Assembly (NCBI GenBank): GCA_044238935.1
Contig: JBIICI010000019.1
Location: forward strand, 1 to 36,767
Direction of reading: 5' to 3'
Origin: JBIICI01 sp044238935
Lineage (GTDB): Bacteria; Pseudomonadota; Alphaproteobacteria; Micavibrionales; Micavibrionaceae
DNA: 36,767 nucleotides
In this document: one piece after another, positions 7,408 through 15,911 of the stretch
Position numbering within the stretch: the stretch's first letter is position 1
How the letters are laid out: each line of letters starts with the position of its first letter
Notes under the pieces: model-generated
What the model saw: only the letters and a program-made list of their open reading frames with translations
Told to the model about the DNA's origin: nothing
The model's database searches: none
Program-made: the position numbers and the translations under genes

Positions 7408-8432
7408 TGTTAAAACATGCTTTGCCCACGCCAAAACAAGAGCGTTGGAAATATACAAATTTAAACACGCTGTATAAAACCGATATGGATCACGGTCGTG
7501 CGGAAATCATATGCGGAAAAGCGGAAACAGGCATAGCGGTCAAATCCCCCCTGCGCCCTGTATCGGATGGATTATTGGATGCACATTTTGCTGAGGTGGA
7601 TCAGGCGACAATTATCAATATCCCTGCCCATACAATCCTTGAAACACCGCTGGATTTATCAATCATAGGACAAGGTCTATGCACACCGCAAATCCTTATT
7701 CATATTGGATCAGGCGCGCAAGTGGCAATTGTGGAAACACAATCTGGCAAAGGCGCGTATTGGAAAAATCAATATATCCAAATCCATGTGGGATCAAATG
7801 CACGATTAACCCATTACCGATTATCAAATGAATCCGCCCAAGGCAATCGCACGGAATATATCGACATCGCCCTTGATCGTGATGCGCAATATCAATCATT
7901 TTGCGTCCAAAAAGATGCGGATCATAGCGTCAGCGATACCCATGTTGCAATGCAACAAGAAGGCAGCAACTGTATCCTAAATCAAATTACGTTGTTGGCA
8001 GGGCAGCAACTGAATGATACGCGGTTTTTGGTACATCACCAAGCCCCCCATACAAATTCTGTGCAAAATGTCCGCACCATCGTCAATGATCGCGGCAATG
8101 GTATTTTCCAAGGCAAGGTGCATGTCGATGCCATCGCCCAAAAAACCGATGGATCACAATCCAGCAAAGCGTTGCTGCTATCCAATACCGCGCAAATGAA
8201 CACCAAGCCAGAGCTTGAAATTTACGCCGATGATGTCAAATGCGCCCACGGTGCAACGACGGGGCAGATTGATAAGGATCAACTCTTCTACCTCAAAAGC
8301 CGTGGCATCCCTCACGATCAAGCTATGGCAATCTTGGTGGAGGCATTTTGCATGGAAATATTAGAACAAATCCCTGATGAGGATACACGGATCCTATTCA
8401 TACAAGAGGTTGGGAAATGGTTGACAGCGTAA
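7407..8432 (+). CDS. sufD: Fe-S cluster assembly protein SufD
   Basis: Paralogue of SufB and its partner in the SufBC2D scaffold; 341 residues, short compared with the roughly 420 of E. coli SufD but usual for alphaproteobacterial forms. The N-terminus LPTPKQERWKYTNLNTLYK is the standard SufD opening. The beta-helix core ends with the family block KPELEIYADDVKCAHGATTG, followed by IDKDQLFYLKSRGIP, where SufB has a cysteine and SufD does not. It overlaps sufC by one base and the sufS start by 16 nt, indicating tight coupling. Confidence 0.95.
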   Translation: MLKHALPTPKQERWKYTNLNTLYKTDMDHGRAEIICGKAETGIAVKSPLRPVSDGLLDAHFAEVDQATIINIPAHTILETPLDLSIIGQGLCTPQILIHIGSGAQVAIVETQSGKGAYWKNQYIQIHVGSNARLTHYRLSNESAQGNRTEYIDIALDRDAQYQSFCVQKDADHSVSDTHVAMQQEGSNCILNQITLLAGQQLNDTRFLVHHQAPHTNSVQNVRTIVNDRGNGIFQGKVHVDAIAQKTDGSQSSKALLLSNTAQMNTKPELEIYADDVKCAHGATTGQIDKDQLFYLKSRGIPHDQAMAILVEAFCMEILEQIPDEDTRILFIQEVGKWLTA

Positions 8433-9691
8433 AAAATAAAACAGCAATCCCTTCTCTAAACGCTAGCCATCCTTATAATTGGCGCGATGATTTTCCCATT
8501 TTTTCTGAAACGATGAATGGAAAAGCTTTGATTTACCTCGATTCCGCCGCCAGCGCGCAAAAGCCACAAATGGTCATTGATGCAATTACTGACCATTACA
8601 AATATGGCTATGCCAATATTCACCGTGGGCTATATCGTTATTCACAAGATATGACGGCGTCTTTTGAAACAGCGCGCGCCCGCGTGGCGGAATTTATTGG
8701 AGCACGCAGCCCACGCAATATCATCTTTACCAGCGGCGCCACAGCCGCAATCAATTTGGTTGCACATAGCTGGGGCAGTGCCTTTTTACAAGCAGGGGAT
8801 GAAATTATCCTTACCGAAATGGAACATCACGCCAATATTGTACCGTGGCAGTTAATTGCGCAAAAAACAGGCGCTCTCATTCGGTCTGTGCCGATTACCA
8901 AAGAGGGCACGCTGGATTTAACAGCCCTCCCCTCCTTGCTCAATGACCGCACAAAGATAGTGGCGTTTGTGCATATTTCCAATGCGCTGGGGACAGTGAA
9001 TCCTGTTGATACAATTATCAAACAGGTGCGTGATTTTAACCCTGAGATCAAAATTTTAATTGATGGCACACAAGCCGTGGTGCATCAAAAAATTGACGTT
9101 ACAGTAATGGATGTTGATTTTTATGCCTTTACGGGTCACAAACTCTATGCCGCCACAGGGATTGGTGTGCTGTATGGCAAAGAGGATTTATTAAACAGCA
9201 TGCCCCCATACCAAGGCGGCGGCGATATGATTGAAACGGTGCGCATGGACTCATCCGATTTCAAAAAAGCCCCTGCACGATTTGAGGCAGGAACACCGCC
9301 CTTTATTGAGGCAATATCCCTGCATCATGCTTTGGATTATCTGGATACAATCGGCATGGATTCCATCATGGCGCATGAAAAAGATATTTTATCATATGGC
9401 TATACGCGCCTGAAAAATATTCACGGGCTTACAATCCACGGCACGGTGGATTTGCAACAACGTGCGGCAATCTTGCCCTTTACCATCGATTGGGCGCATC
9501 CATCGGATGTGGCGATGATCTTGGATCAATGCGGGGTGGCGGTGCGTGTGGGGCATCATTGTTGCCAGCCTTTGATGGCAGCAATGGGCGTTTCCGCCAC
9601 GTTGCGTGTATCGTTGGGGCTGTATAATACCACAAATGACATTGATATATTGATCCAATCCATCCATAAAGCGAAGGAGATGTTAGGATAA
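8417..9691 (+). CDS. sufS: Cysteine desulfurase SufS
   Basis: PLP-dependent group II cysteine desulfurase of 424 residues that takes sulfur from cysteine for cluster assembly. Visible features are YLDSAASAQKP (40-50), the PLP-stacking TEMEHHANIVPW (133-144), D216 and Q219 in LIDGTQAVVHQ, the Schiff-base lysine K242 in FTGHK, and the persulfide cysteine C382 in VGHHCCQP, where the family usually has HHCAxP. The start at 8417 has AGAGGTTGGG upstream and lies within the sufD end. Group II enzymes normally need SufE or SufU to be activated. Neither is encoded in this window, so the acceptor must come from another locus. The gene ends in TAATG with sufT. Confidence 0.96.
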   Translation: MVDSVKNKTAIPSLNASHPYNWRDDFPIFSETMNGKALIYLDSAASAQKPQMVIDAITDHYKYGYANIHRGLYRYSQDMTASFETARARVAEFIGARSPRNIIFTSGATAAINLVAHSWGSAFLQAGDEIILTEMEHHANIVPWQLIAQKTGALIRSVPITKEGTLDLTALPSLLNDRTKIVAFVHISNALGTVNPVDTIIKQVRDFNPEIKILIDGTQAVVHQKIDVTVMDVDFYAFTGHKLYAATGIGVLYGKEDLLNSMPPYQGGGDMIETVRMDSSDFKKAPARFEAGTPPFIEAISLHHALDYLDTIGMDSIMAHEKDILSYGYTRLKNIHGLTIHGTVDLQQRAAILPFTIDWAHPSDVAMILDQCGVAVRVGHHCCQPLMAAMGVSATLRVSLGLYNTTNDIDILIQSIHKAKEMLG

Positions 9692-10107
9692 TGCAAGCCT
9701 TTGCGAGCCCTGAAATGGTTAAAAACGCCCTTGGGTCAGATTATGATGAAATGGCAGAACCCCCATGCGTGAAATTTGAGGGCGATATGTCGAAACTCAA
9801 TGATATTCTAAAAGGTCTTCGTGCCGTTTACGACCCTGAAATCCCTGTCAATATTTATGAATTGGGGCTGATTTATAAAATCCACATGACACACAACACA
9901 GATACAAATGAAATTGATGTGGCGGTGGATATGTCCCTCACCTCCCCCGGCTGCCCCGTCGCACAAGAAATGCCATTGATGGTGCAAGGCGCAATTTTCC
10001 CGATTGAGGGCATCGGCACAGTTGATGTTGAAATTGTCTGGGATCCCCCGTGGGATGCCGGCATGATGGCGGAAACTGCAAAATTACAATTAAATATGTT
10101 TACTTAA
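9691..10107 (+). CDS. sufT: Fe-S assembly protein SufT (MIP18/DUF59 family)
   Basis: Fe-S maturation factor of 138 residues. After about 35 divergent residues comes the DUF59 domain, with LKGLRAVYDPEIPVNIYELGLIY, the cysteine motif MSLTSPGCPVAQEMP, and the C-terminal VWDPPWDAGMMAETAKLQL followed by NMF. These blocks match SufT proteins located in suf operons rather than the aromatic ring-opening PaaD group. SufT proteins are thought to help deliver clusters to targets. The ATG overlaps the sufS stop by one base. It is the end of the overlapping sufC-sufT run. Confidence 0.93.
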   Translation: MQAFASPEMVKNALGSDYDEMAEPPCVKFEGDMSKLNDILKGLRAVYDPEIPVNIYELGLIYKIHMTHNTDTNEIDVAVDMSLTSPGCPVAQEMPLMVQGAIFPIEGIGTVDVEIVWDPPWDAGMMAETAKLQLNMFT

Positions 10108-10155
10108 CACCAATAAACCCTATTTCACTTTTTAACACACTAACGGAGGATATAT

Positions 10156-10521
10156 ATGCCAAACCTAACCAGTAACGAAATTAAATTAACCGATGCCGCT
10201 AAAGCCCAGCTTAGCAGCTTGATTAAACAAGAACCCACAGCAACAGGCATTCGCTTATTTTTAGTTGCCAAAGGATGCGCAGGTCAAGAATATGCGATGG
10301 CTTATGTGAATGATGCCACAATCATTGCCTCTGATTATGCACTGATTGATGGCGATGTTACGCTTTATATCCCTGCTGAAAATTTGATGCATTTTTTCCA
10401 AATGGAAATTGATTACGGCGTTGATGAATTGCATAACGAAGCCTTTATCTATCGCAACCCCAACGTCCGCCGCTCCTGTGGTTGCGGTGAGTCCGTGGGA
10501 TTTGATGAGGCGTTAGCGTAA
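10156..10521 (+). CDS. sufA: A-type Fe-S carrier (SufA/IscA/HesB family)
   Basis: Protein of 121 residues with the A-type carrier fold. The first conserved cysteine is in VAKGCAGQEY (around residue 42) and the C-terminal pair in RRSCGCGES (around 109-111). These three cysteines are those used to bind or transfer clusters. The gene has a strong GGAGG Shine-Dalgarno and follows sufT by 48 nt. That gap shows no obvious promoter or IscR-like site, so read-through from the suf promoter is expected. The gene converges with murD, the stops overlapping by 9 nt. Assignment to SufA rather than ErpA or IscA is by operon context. Confidence 0.9.
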   Translation: MPNLTSNEIKLTDAAKAQLSSLIKQEPTATGIRLFLVAKGCAGQEYAMAYVNDATIIASDYALIDGDVTLYIPAENLMHFFQMEIDYGVDELHNEAFIYRNPNVRRSCGCGESVGFDEALA

Positions 10522-11778
10522 AAATTCCTGTAGATAGTGAATAAATAAATCCCCCCTCTGTTCAAAAGATGTGAATTGATCCCAAGAGGGACAGGCGGGG
10601 GATAATAAAATTGTGTGTTTATCCTTTATATCACGCACATCATCGGCGATGATTTTTACGGCTTTTTCTAACGTATCACACGCCACGCAATCAACCCCCT
10701 GCTCCTGTAACCATGTGATCCAGATTGCGGATGACTCCCCAATCACATAGGCCTTTTTGACATTTTTTAATCCTGCGATCAGGGGCTCTTTAGATTCCAC
10801 TTGTTGCATACCACCACAAATCCATAAGACAGGATAATCATCACAGGCCTCTAATGCCTTGGCGGCGGCGGTGGTGCTGGTGGCTTTGCTATCATTGATA
10901 ATTTTTAATCTTGCATCATCACGCACCAAAAATTGACGATGCGGTAAGCCTGCATAAGAAAATAAATAAGATGTCTGGAATGATACCCCCAAAATATCCA
11001 AAACACGCATAACAAAGGCAATATTTTGGCGATTATGATCCCCTGATAAATGCGGCGGTAAATCGCCTTGATAATCCTGATAACGCACAGCAATATGCTT
11101 ATTCGGTTGGTAATAATCATTCAACCGCGTATCATCAACCCCCAATAAGGCAAAATCAGCCGCTTTTTTATTTTTCAAAATCTTTGTTTTAATGGCAAAA
11201 TATTGATCCATATCGCCATGACGTTCCAAATGATGCGGCTGGATATTTAAAAATAATCCAATATGCGGCACAAAGGATGGGCATAAATCCAATTGAAAAG
11301 AGGATATTTCCAAGACCAAGATTTCTTGCGCGTGTAATATTGGCGCATCAAAAACAGGCACGCCAATATTGCCTGCCAAAAAAGATTTTTTTCCAGCCAT
11401 CTGCAGACAATGATTTAACAAGCTGCAAACCGTTGATTTCCCATTTGTCCCTGTTACCCCCACAATCGTACAATCAGGATGCAAACGATAAAACAGCTCA
11501 ATATCACAAATCAGCTCAATATCATGCCGTTGCGCCCATGCCACAATCGGGTGCGGAGCTGGATGCGTTAAGGGGATACCGGGGGATAAAACGATAAAAT
11601 CCAAATCAGTTGGCCAATCCTGAAACGGGAATAAATGCACGTTTGATAAGGCCAATGCCTGTGCGTTATGACGATGATCATCCTTATCATCCCACGCATA
11701 AATCACCGATTCAGGAAAAGCGCGTAAAGTCGAAAGCCCTGATCGCGCTAATCCAAAAACACCAAACTGAAATGACAT
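10513..11778 (-). CDS. murD: UDP-N-acetylmuramoyl-L-alanine--D-glutamate ligase MurD
   Basis: Cytoplasmic Mur ligase of 421 residues that adds D-glutamate to UDP-MurNAc-L-Ala in peptidoglycan synthesis. The N-terminal Rossmann part starts FGVFGLARSGLST. The ATP loop is GTNGKST at residues 110-116. Further landmarks are LEISSFQLD, NIQPHHLERHG, HNRQNIAF and NDSKATSTTAA, and near the end LSPACPSWDQF, FEQRGDLF (usually SPACASFDQF). It stands alone here, away from the usual dcw cluster. Its start lies in the 11779-11924 gap shared with the divergent small membrane protein. Confidence 0.95.
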   Translation of the reverse strand: MSFQFGVFGLARSGLSTLRAFPESVIYAWDDKDDHRHNAQALALSNVHLFPFQDWPTDLDFIVLSPGIPLTHPAPHPIVAWAQRHDIELICDIELFYRLHPDCTIVGVTGTNGKSTVCSLLNHCLQMAGKKSFLAGNIGVPVFDAPILHAQEILVLEISSFQLDLCPSFVPHIGLFLNIQPHHLERHGDMDQYFAIKTKILKNKKAADFALLGVDDTRLNDYYQPNKHIAVRYQDYQGDLPPHLSGDHNRQNIAFVMRVLDILGVSFQTSYLFSYAGLPHRQFLVRDDARLKIINDSKATSTTAAAKALEACDDYPVLWICGGMQQVESKEPLIAGLKNVKKAYVIGESSAIWITWLQEQGVDCVACDTLEKAVKIIADDVRDIKDKHTILLSPACPSWDQFTSFEQRGDLFIHYLQEFLR

Positions 11779-11859
11779 AACAACACACTCTGTAAAAAAA
11801 TAATAACAATAAATTCGACGTTTATTCTATAGAATTCATATTTGAAAGCATAGTGTATA

Positions 11860-11888
11860 TTGACAATGAATTTCATTTTTCCTAATAT
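11860..11888 (+). promoter_or_regulatory. Near-consensus promoter of the 76-residue membrane protein gene
   Basis: TTGACA at 11860-11865, a 17-nt spacer, and TAATAT at 11883-11888. The expected start is about 30 nt before the ATG at 11925. The -35 is a perfect consensus hexamer, suggesting substantial constitutive expression of a very small protein. Confidence 0.6.
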
Positions 11889-11924
11889 TGCTTATTCACA
11901 ATCCATATTTCAGAGAGAAAACAT

Positions 11925-12155
11925 ATGCCTGAATTACCAAAAGACTTAAACTCTTCATATACATTCCACAAAGCCCTTTCTGGCGCTGGATCAGGCGTTC
12001 TTTGGGGCGCTTTTACGGGAGCTGCAACAGGAAGCATCATTCCACTTTCAATTGCTGGCCTTATTATTGGAGCAATTGCAGGCGTAGGCAGCGCAGCAAC
12101 AAAAATTGCTGAAAATCAAGAAAAAACGCTTAACAACCCCAAAGCAGAACTATAA
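11925..12155 (+). CDS. Small glycine-zipper membrane protein, unknown
   Basis: Protein of 76 residues. After a polar N-terminus (residues 1-17) comes a long glycine/alanine-rich hydrophobic region at about 20-57 with repeated GxxxG-like spacing (GAGSGVLWGAF, GAATGSIIP, GLIIGAIAGVGSAA), then a hydrophilic tail ending KAEL. The shape suggests two closely packed helices of the glycine-zipper type, as seen in small pore-forming, holin-like or bacteriocin-like peptides and in outer-membrane lipoprotein linkers; no leader peptidase or double-glycine site is evident. It has AGAGAGA as Shine-Dalgarno and a near-consensus promoter. A second, smaller protein of the same build follows after a structured spacer. 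The function is unknown. Confidence 0.7.
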   Translation: MPELPKDLNSSYTFHKALSGAGSGVLWGAFTGAATGSIIPLSIAGLIIGAIAGVGSAATKIAENQEKTLNNPKAEL

Positions 12156-12384
12156 AATACACGCCAAAATAAAATCATTATGCTGGACGTGATCCAGCAT
12201 AACGTGTGCATAAGCATAAAAGCCCCTATCCCGTACGGGATGAGTGCGTCAGCGAAAATGGCGTTTCATGAGAACCGCAACGGAGTGGACATTGAAGTCC
12301 ATGCATAGCGAAAGCGCAAGGAAATGTCATTTGCAGTGCTGTCCAATCAGTATTTTGAAATACTATAAATTTTAAGGAAAAAAA
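12156..12384. other. Structured intergenic spacer with several inverted repeats
   Basis: Gap of 229 nt between the two small membrane-protein genes. It holds a 10-bp hairpin at 12178-12202 (loop CGTGA), a perfect 14-nt palindrome ATCCCGTACGGGAT at 12228-12241, a TGGAC/GTCCA hairpin at 12286-12301, AAATG-T-CATTT nearby, and a 7-bp inverted repeat at 12349-12364 just before the second gene. Its central part (about 12200-12340) is more GC-balanced than the flanking genes. No ORF with ribosome-binding signals is evident. It could be a dispersed palindromic repeat, a processed or regulatory RNA, or the remnant of one; no second copy was noticed in the window. Confidence 0.45.
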
Positions 12385-12591
12385 ATGTCAACTCAATCCT
12401 CCTCTACGCCAAACTTAAAAGATATTTTTATGACTTGTGGAGGCTCCGTTGCATGGGGAATCACAATGGGGGCTTTAAGTCAAAACCTATTCATTGGATT
12501 TTCTGCCGCCAGTTTTATTGTTTCTCTGGGAATAAGCAATCAAAATATGGATCAATTCACTGATTATCCCACACCAAAGCCCTCTTTATAA
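12385..12591 (+). CDS. Second small membrane protein, unknown
   Basis: Protein of 68 residues. A short polar, serine-rich N-terminus precedes a hydrophobic region at about residues 19-51 (GGSVAWGITMGALSQ, LFIGFSAASFIVSLGIS), followed by a polar, proline-containing tail. It resembles its upstream neighbour in layout: polar head, glycine-containing hydrophobic hairpin, short polar tail, and the shared pattern G-S/G-V-x-W-G-x-x-x-G-A. That suggests a diverged pair. It has AAGGA as Shine-Dalgarno and ends 3 nt before phrB, so it may be cotranscribed with the photolyase. I do not recognise the family. Confidence 0.65.
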   Translation: MSTQSSSTPNLKDIFMTCGGSVAWGITMGALSQNLFIGFSAASFIVSLGISNQNMDQFTDYPTPKPSL

Positions 12592-12594
12592 ACT

Positions 12595-14043
12595 ATGCCA
12601 TCCCCGACCCTGATATGGTTTCGCCAAGATTTACGCTTACTGGATAATCCTGCATTGTTCCATGCGGTGGAACGGGGGGATCATATTATCCCTGTCTTTA
12701 TATTGGATGATGAAACAGCAGGCAATCGTAAAATGGGCGCGGCGGCGCGGCTATTTTTGCATCATGCGCTGCATGCTTTAAATAAGGATTTAGGGGGGCA
12801 TTTGCAAATTTATCGCGGCAGAGCGGATCATATCATCCCTGCCTTGATGGATCATTACAACGCGCAAAATGTGCATTGGAATCGCTGTTATGAACCTTGG
12901 ATTATTGCGCGCGATACACGGATTAAAGACATATTGGGCGACAAAGCCAAAAGCTTTAACGGGCTTTTGATCGTTGAGCCTTGGCAGGTCATGAATGGAT
13001 CAGGGGAACATTATAAAGTTTTTACGCCCTTTTACAAAGCCTGTCAAAAGGCTGGGTTTTTGGATTTTATACCTTTGCCACGCCCTCAATCTATGGCCTA
13101 TCACTCACAAAGCGCCCCTGATGAAGCTTTGCACATTGATGATTTAGCATTATTACCTAACCATCCATGGCAACAATCCATTGAAAAAACATGGAAAAAC
13201 CGCGCAGGTTTTGGAGAATCCGCCGCATGGATGCAATTTGAACATTTTATAAAAACAGGGCTGCCCCATTACAAAGATGGACGTGATCGCCCTGATCAAG
13301 ATTATGTATCCTATCTATCCCCTTATTTACAATGCGGCGCCATCTCTGCACGCAGCATCGTGCATCATATCCAAAACCATGCCGCCGCCCATGGATTAGA
13401 AATGGATGGAGAAAAATTTATCGCCGAAATTTTCTGGCGTGAATTTTCGTATAATTTGCTGTATCATTACCCCAATTTGCACGATACCCCCTTACAGGCA
13501 CGGTTTTATGATTTCCCTTGGGTGCAGGATTACACAGATAGCCTGAAAGCATGGAAAACAGGGCGAACAGGATACCCGATTGTCGATGCCGCCATGCGGC
13601 AATTATGGCAGGAAGGTTGGATGCATAACCGCGCCCGCATGATCGTGGGATCATTTTTAGTCAAGCATTTACGCATTCATTGGCATCATGGGGAAGAATG
13701 GTTTTGGGATTGTTTAACAGATGCTGATCCTGCCAATAATACAGCCAGCTGGCAATGGATCGCAGGCTGTGGCGCCGATGCCGCACCGTACTTTCGGATT
13801 TTTAATCCCATTATCCAAAGCCAAAAATTTGACCCCAACGGCGATTATATCCGCAAATATGTGCCTGAACTCTATAATCTTCCCAATCGTTATCTGCACA
13901 CACCATGGGAAGCCCCAGCCAATCTTTTGAATCAATGCGGGATCATATTAGGGCAACATTACCCCCACCCGATTGTGAATCATGAGGAAGCCAGACAAGC
14001 AGCATTAGATGCCTTTGACTCTTTAAAAGACTTATCGCTGTAA
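12595..14043 (+). CDS. phrB: Class I deoxyribodipyrimidine photolyase
   Basis: Light-dependent repair enzyme that splits UV-induced cyclobutane pyrimidine dimers with FAD, using an antenna chromophore. At 482 residues it has normal length. The N-terminal alpha/beta photolyase domain starts TLIWFRQDLRLLDNPAL. The FAD-binding helical domain contains SYLSPYLQCGAIS, IFWREFSYNLLYHYP, WKTGRTGYPIVDAAMRQL and HNRARMIVGSFLVKHL, and then DPANNTASWQWIAGCGADA, APYFRIFNP. These fit a CPD photolyase rather than a cryptochrome, though the two cannot be fully separated by eye. It starts 3 nt after the small membrane-protein gene. It implies a host exposed to light. Confidence 0.95.
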   Translation: MPSPTLIWFRQDLRLLDNPALFHAVERGDHIIPVFILDDETAGNRKMGAAARLFLHHALHALNKDLGGHLQIYRGRADHIIPALMDHYNAQNVHWNRCYEPWIIARDTRIKDILGDKAKSFNGLLIVEPWQVMNGSGEHYKVFTPFYKACQKAGFLDFIPLPRPQSMAYHSQSAPDEALHIDDLALLPNHPWQQSIEKTWKNRAGFGESAAWMQFEHFIKTGLPHYKDGRDRPDQDYVSYLSPYLQCGAISARSIVHHIQNHAAAHGLEMDGEKFIAEIFWREFSYNLLYHYPNLHDTPLQARFYDFPWVQDYTDSLKAWKTGRTGYPIVDAAMRQLWQEGWMHNRARMIVGSFLVKHLRIHWHHGEEWFWDCLTDADPANNTASWQWIAGCGADAAPYFRIFNPIIQSQKFDPNGDYIRKYVPELYNLPNRYLHTPWEAPANLLNQCGIILGQHYPHPIVNHEEARQAALDAFDSLKDLSL

Positions 14044-14880
14044 TAAGCGCATTACCCCTGAACTGACCGCAACCGTAACCAGCGCACAGACAATCATTTT
14101 ACTGGCGGATTGAAAGATCGCCAGTAAAATCGTTGAAATCAGATCATCGCCCTGCGTTATTGCCCCAAATAATACCGTAAATATTAACGCAACAGGCACG
14201 GTACAAACTAAACTTATGCCGATTAAACGAAAGCTATCGACAATTTTTAACGGGCGCAAATAATCCCGTATTTTATAGCCCAAAATTAACGGCACATGCA
14301 CAAACATATAGCGCACAGACCAGATCGATATAATCACCAATCCGAATGCAATAATAAGCTCAATACCATTTGTGCTTGATACAGATGGTGCAACATCCGT
14401 ATTATGTGTCTGAACAGATTGCGTCAACGATTGACCCATATAATTCAAATAATGTGACAGCCCATTCATTAAAAATCCAATCAATGCAAAGGCAACCATG
14501 CCTGATAAAATAACCTGAGAGCGACTGAAAACCTTTTGTTGCAGCTCTTTCGGCAATGTTCCATGCGCTTCATAAATTGATTTTAATTTTTGAACATCCC
14601 AGTACGGCCATTTTTCATTATAGGCATAAAACCGAATTAACTGCGCCGCAAACCAGCCCTCAATTAACAAAGCAGGGACATGCGCAACAGAAATCAAAAA
14701 CGGACTTTTCACACCAGCCAGATAAATGCAAATAACCGTAACAACCTGCACCACAAAAGCAGGCACCGCAATTTTCAGAAAAATATATTGTGCATTTTTC
14801 AAAACAAACTGATACGCGCTCCCCGTACAATACACAATATCAAAATAAAAATCAGACCTCATAATCAACCATCGAATCAT
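14032..14880 (-). CDS. Polytopic membrane protein, unknown
   Basis: Protein of 282 residues with about six hydrophobic segments. The first pair spans roughly residues 25-75 (VPAFVVQVVTVICIYLAGV...ISVAHVPALLIEGWFAAQL), followed by a cytoplasm-like charged loop (KLKSIYEAHGTLPKELQQK). Further segments follow (VILSGMVAFALIGFLMNG, IELIIAFGLVIISIW), and the last two (LVCTVPVALIFTVLFGA, LLAIFQSASKMIVCALVTVA) lie near the C-terminus. I recognise no transporter or enzyme signature. The ATG at 14880 is preferred over an upstream TTG because AAGG lies just before it. It converges with phrB, overlapping 12 nt. Confidence 0.75.
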   Translation of the reverse strand: MIRWLIMRSDFYFDIVYCTGSAYQFVLKNAQYIFLKIAVPAFVVQVVTVICIYLAGVKSPFLISVAHVPALLIEGWFAAQLIRFYAYNEKWPYWDVQKLKSIYEAHGTLPKELQQKVFSRSQVILSGMVAFALIGFLMNGLSHYLNYMGQSLTQSVQTHNTDVAPSVSSTNGIELIIAFGLVIISIWSVRYMFVHVPLILGYKIRDYLRPLKIVDSFRLIGISLVCTVPVALIFTVLFGAITQGDDLISTILLAIFQSASKMIVCALVTVAVSSGVMRLLQR

Positions 14881-14974
14881 TTCTACCCTTAGAACCAAAA
14901 CAGAGTTTAGCTGATTTTTTCTGATAAAAAAGTTTTGATTGCATTTTATAGAAAAAGAACACGCAAGGCTGACA

Positions 14975-15895
14975 TTATAAGCTGTGCATCATCTTATTCA
15001 TAAGATCCGCAACGCGATAGACCTCAGAATTTCTGCTGTTTAAGTCAATACCATCTTTACAATCCTGCGCACCAATCATTCTTTGCATAAAATCTGCAAT
15101 CAAATAAATGGGATATAAAGCGTGCGCATAGAATTTTAAAGAATCCGATTTTTGGGGGCTGTTGGGGATCATAATAGAAATATCGGAAATCTCTGAAATA
15201 TATTTTCTGACTCTGCCCCAATTCATTAATTGAGACTCATCAAAAAATAAGACAGAACATTGATCATATAAATCATAGACAAGACCGCTATTATCAATAT
15301 CATATGGATAATCTAATAAAACATCGTTGACATTCAAAGACCCTAAAAAAAACGCGCCTTGATTAAATAAATCCATCAATGAAATTTCAGTTTTTTGATG
15401 ATTAAGATTATCAAAAAACAATATACCAGCCTCATTTGGCGTGACGATGGCTGAATCAAATTGATTTTTTTTATAAAAAAATCGCCTTAAATCATACATA
15501 TCCTCATTTAATTGACAAAGAGCCTCTAAATGCTTTGAACGCTCTTGTAAAAAATGAAACCCTGATTGCTCACGAAACCCTTGCAACAAAGGACGTGTGT
15601 CCTCATGTCGAAACAGCTCCACCTGTGTCATACTCTTAATCTTTGCAAATTCAGTAAGATTATAAATATACGCAACCTGTAATATCATAGAATCAACAAC
15701 AAATTGATTAATTGCCAAATTTAACGAATCCACAGACGCCGCCGATTTAAACACAGCAACATGATCACGATTTTTATCCTGAACTTTTAATTTTATATCT
15801 GATAAAATTTTATTTAACAGGATAGAATTTCTAAAATCACGATCAAAATCAGGTGTGTATTGAACAGCACCTGATTGCTCATAGTTATTATTCAT
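14975..15895 (-). CDS. Unknown soluble protein, second gene of a two-gene cassette
   Basis: Protein of 306 residues with no signal peptide or clear membrane span. It is helical in its first half (IKLKVQDKNRDHVAVFKS, RSKHLEALCQLNEDMYDLRRFFYKKN), then rich in short strands with acidic and aromatic residues (GILFFDNLN, VLLDYPYDIDNSG, CSVLFFDES). I recognise no domain. Codon and base use is more AT-rich than the flanking phrB and priA genes. It follows the 212-residue gene by 16 nt in the same direction, so the two are probably one transcript. Confidence 0.7.
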   Translation of the reverse strand: MNNNYEQSGAVQYTPDFDRDFRNSILLNKILSDIKLKVQDKNRDHVAVFKSAASVDSLNLAINQFVVDSMILQVAYIYNLTEFAKIKSMTQVELFRHEDTRPLLQGFREQSGFHFLQERSKHLEALCQLNEDMYDLRRFFYKKNQFDSAIVTPNEAGILFFDNLNHQKTEISLMDLFNQGAFFLGSLNVNDVLLDYPYDIDNSGLVYDLYDQCSVLFFDESQLMNWGRVRKYISEISDISIMIPNSPQKSDSLKFYAHALYPIYLIADFMQRMIGAQDCKDGIDLNSRNSEVYRVADLMNKMMHSL

Positions 15896-15911
15896 AATAA
15901 AATCTTGCGAT

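Noticed and set aside
12178..12202. Hairpin after the 76-residue ORF as a terminator
   Set aside because: The stem is good but no T-run follows on either strand, so it does not fit a Rho-independent terminator.
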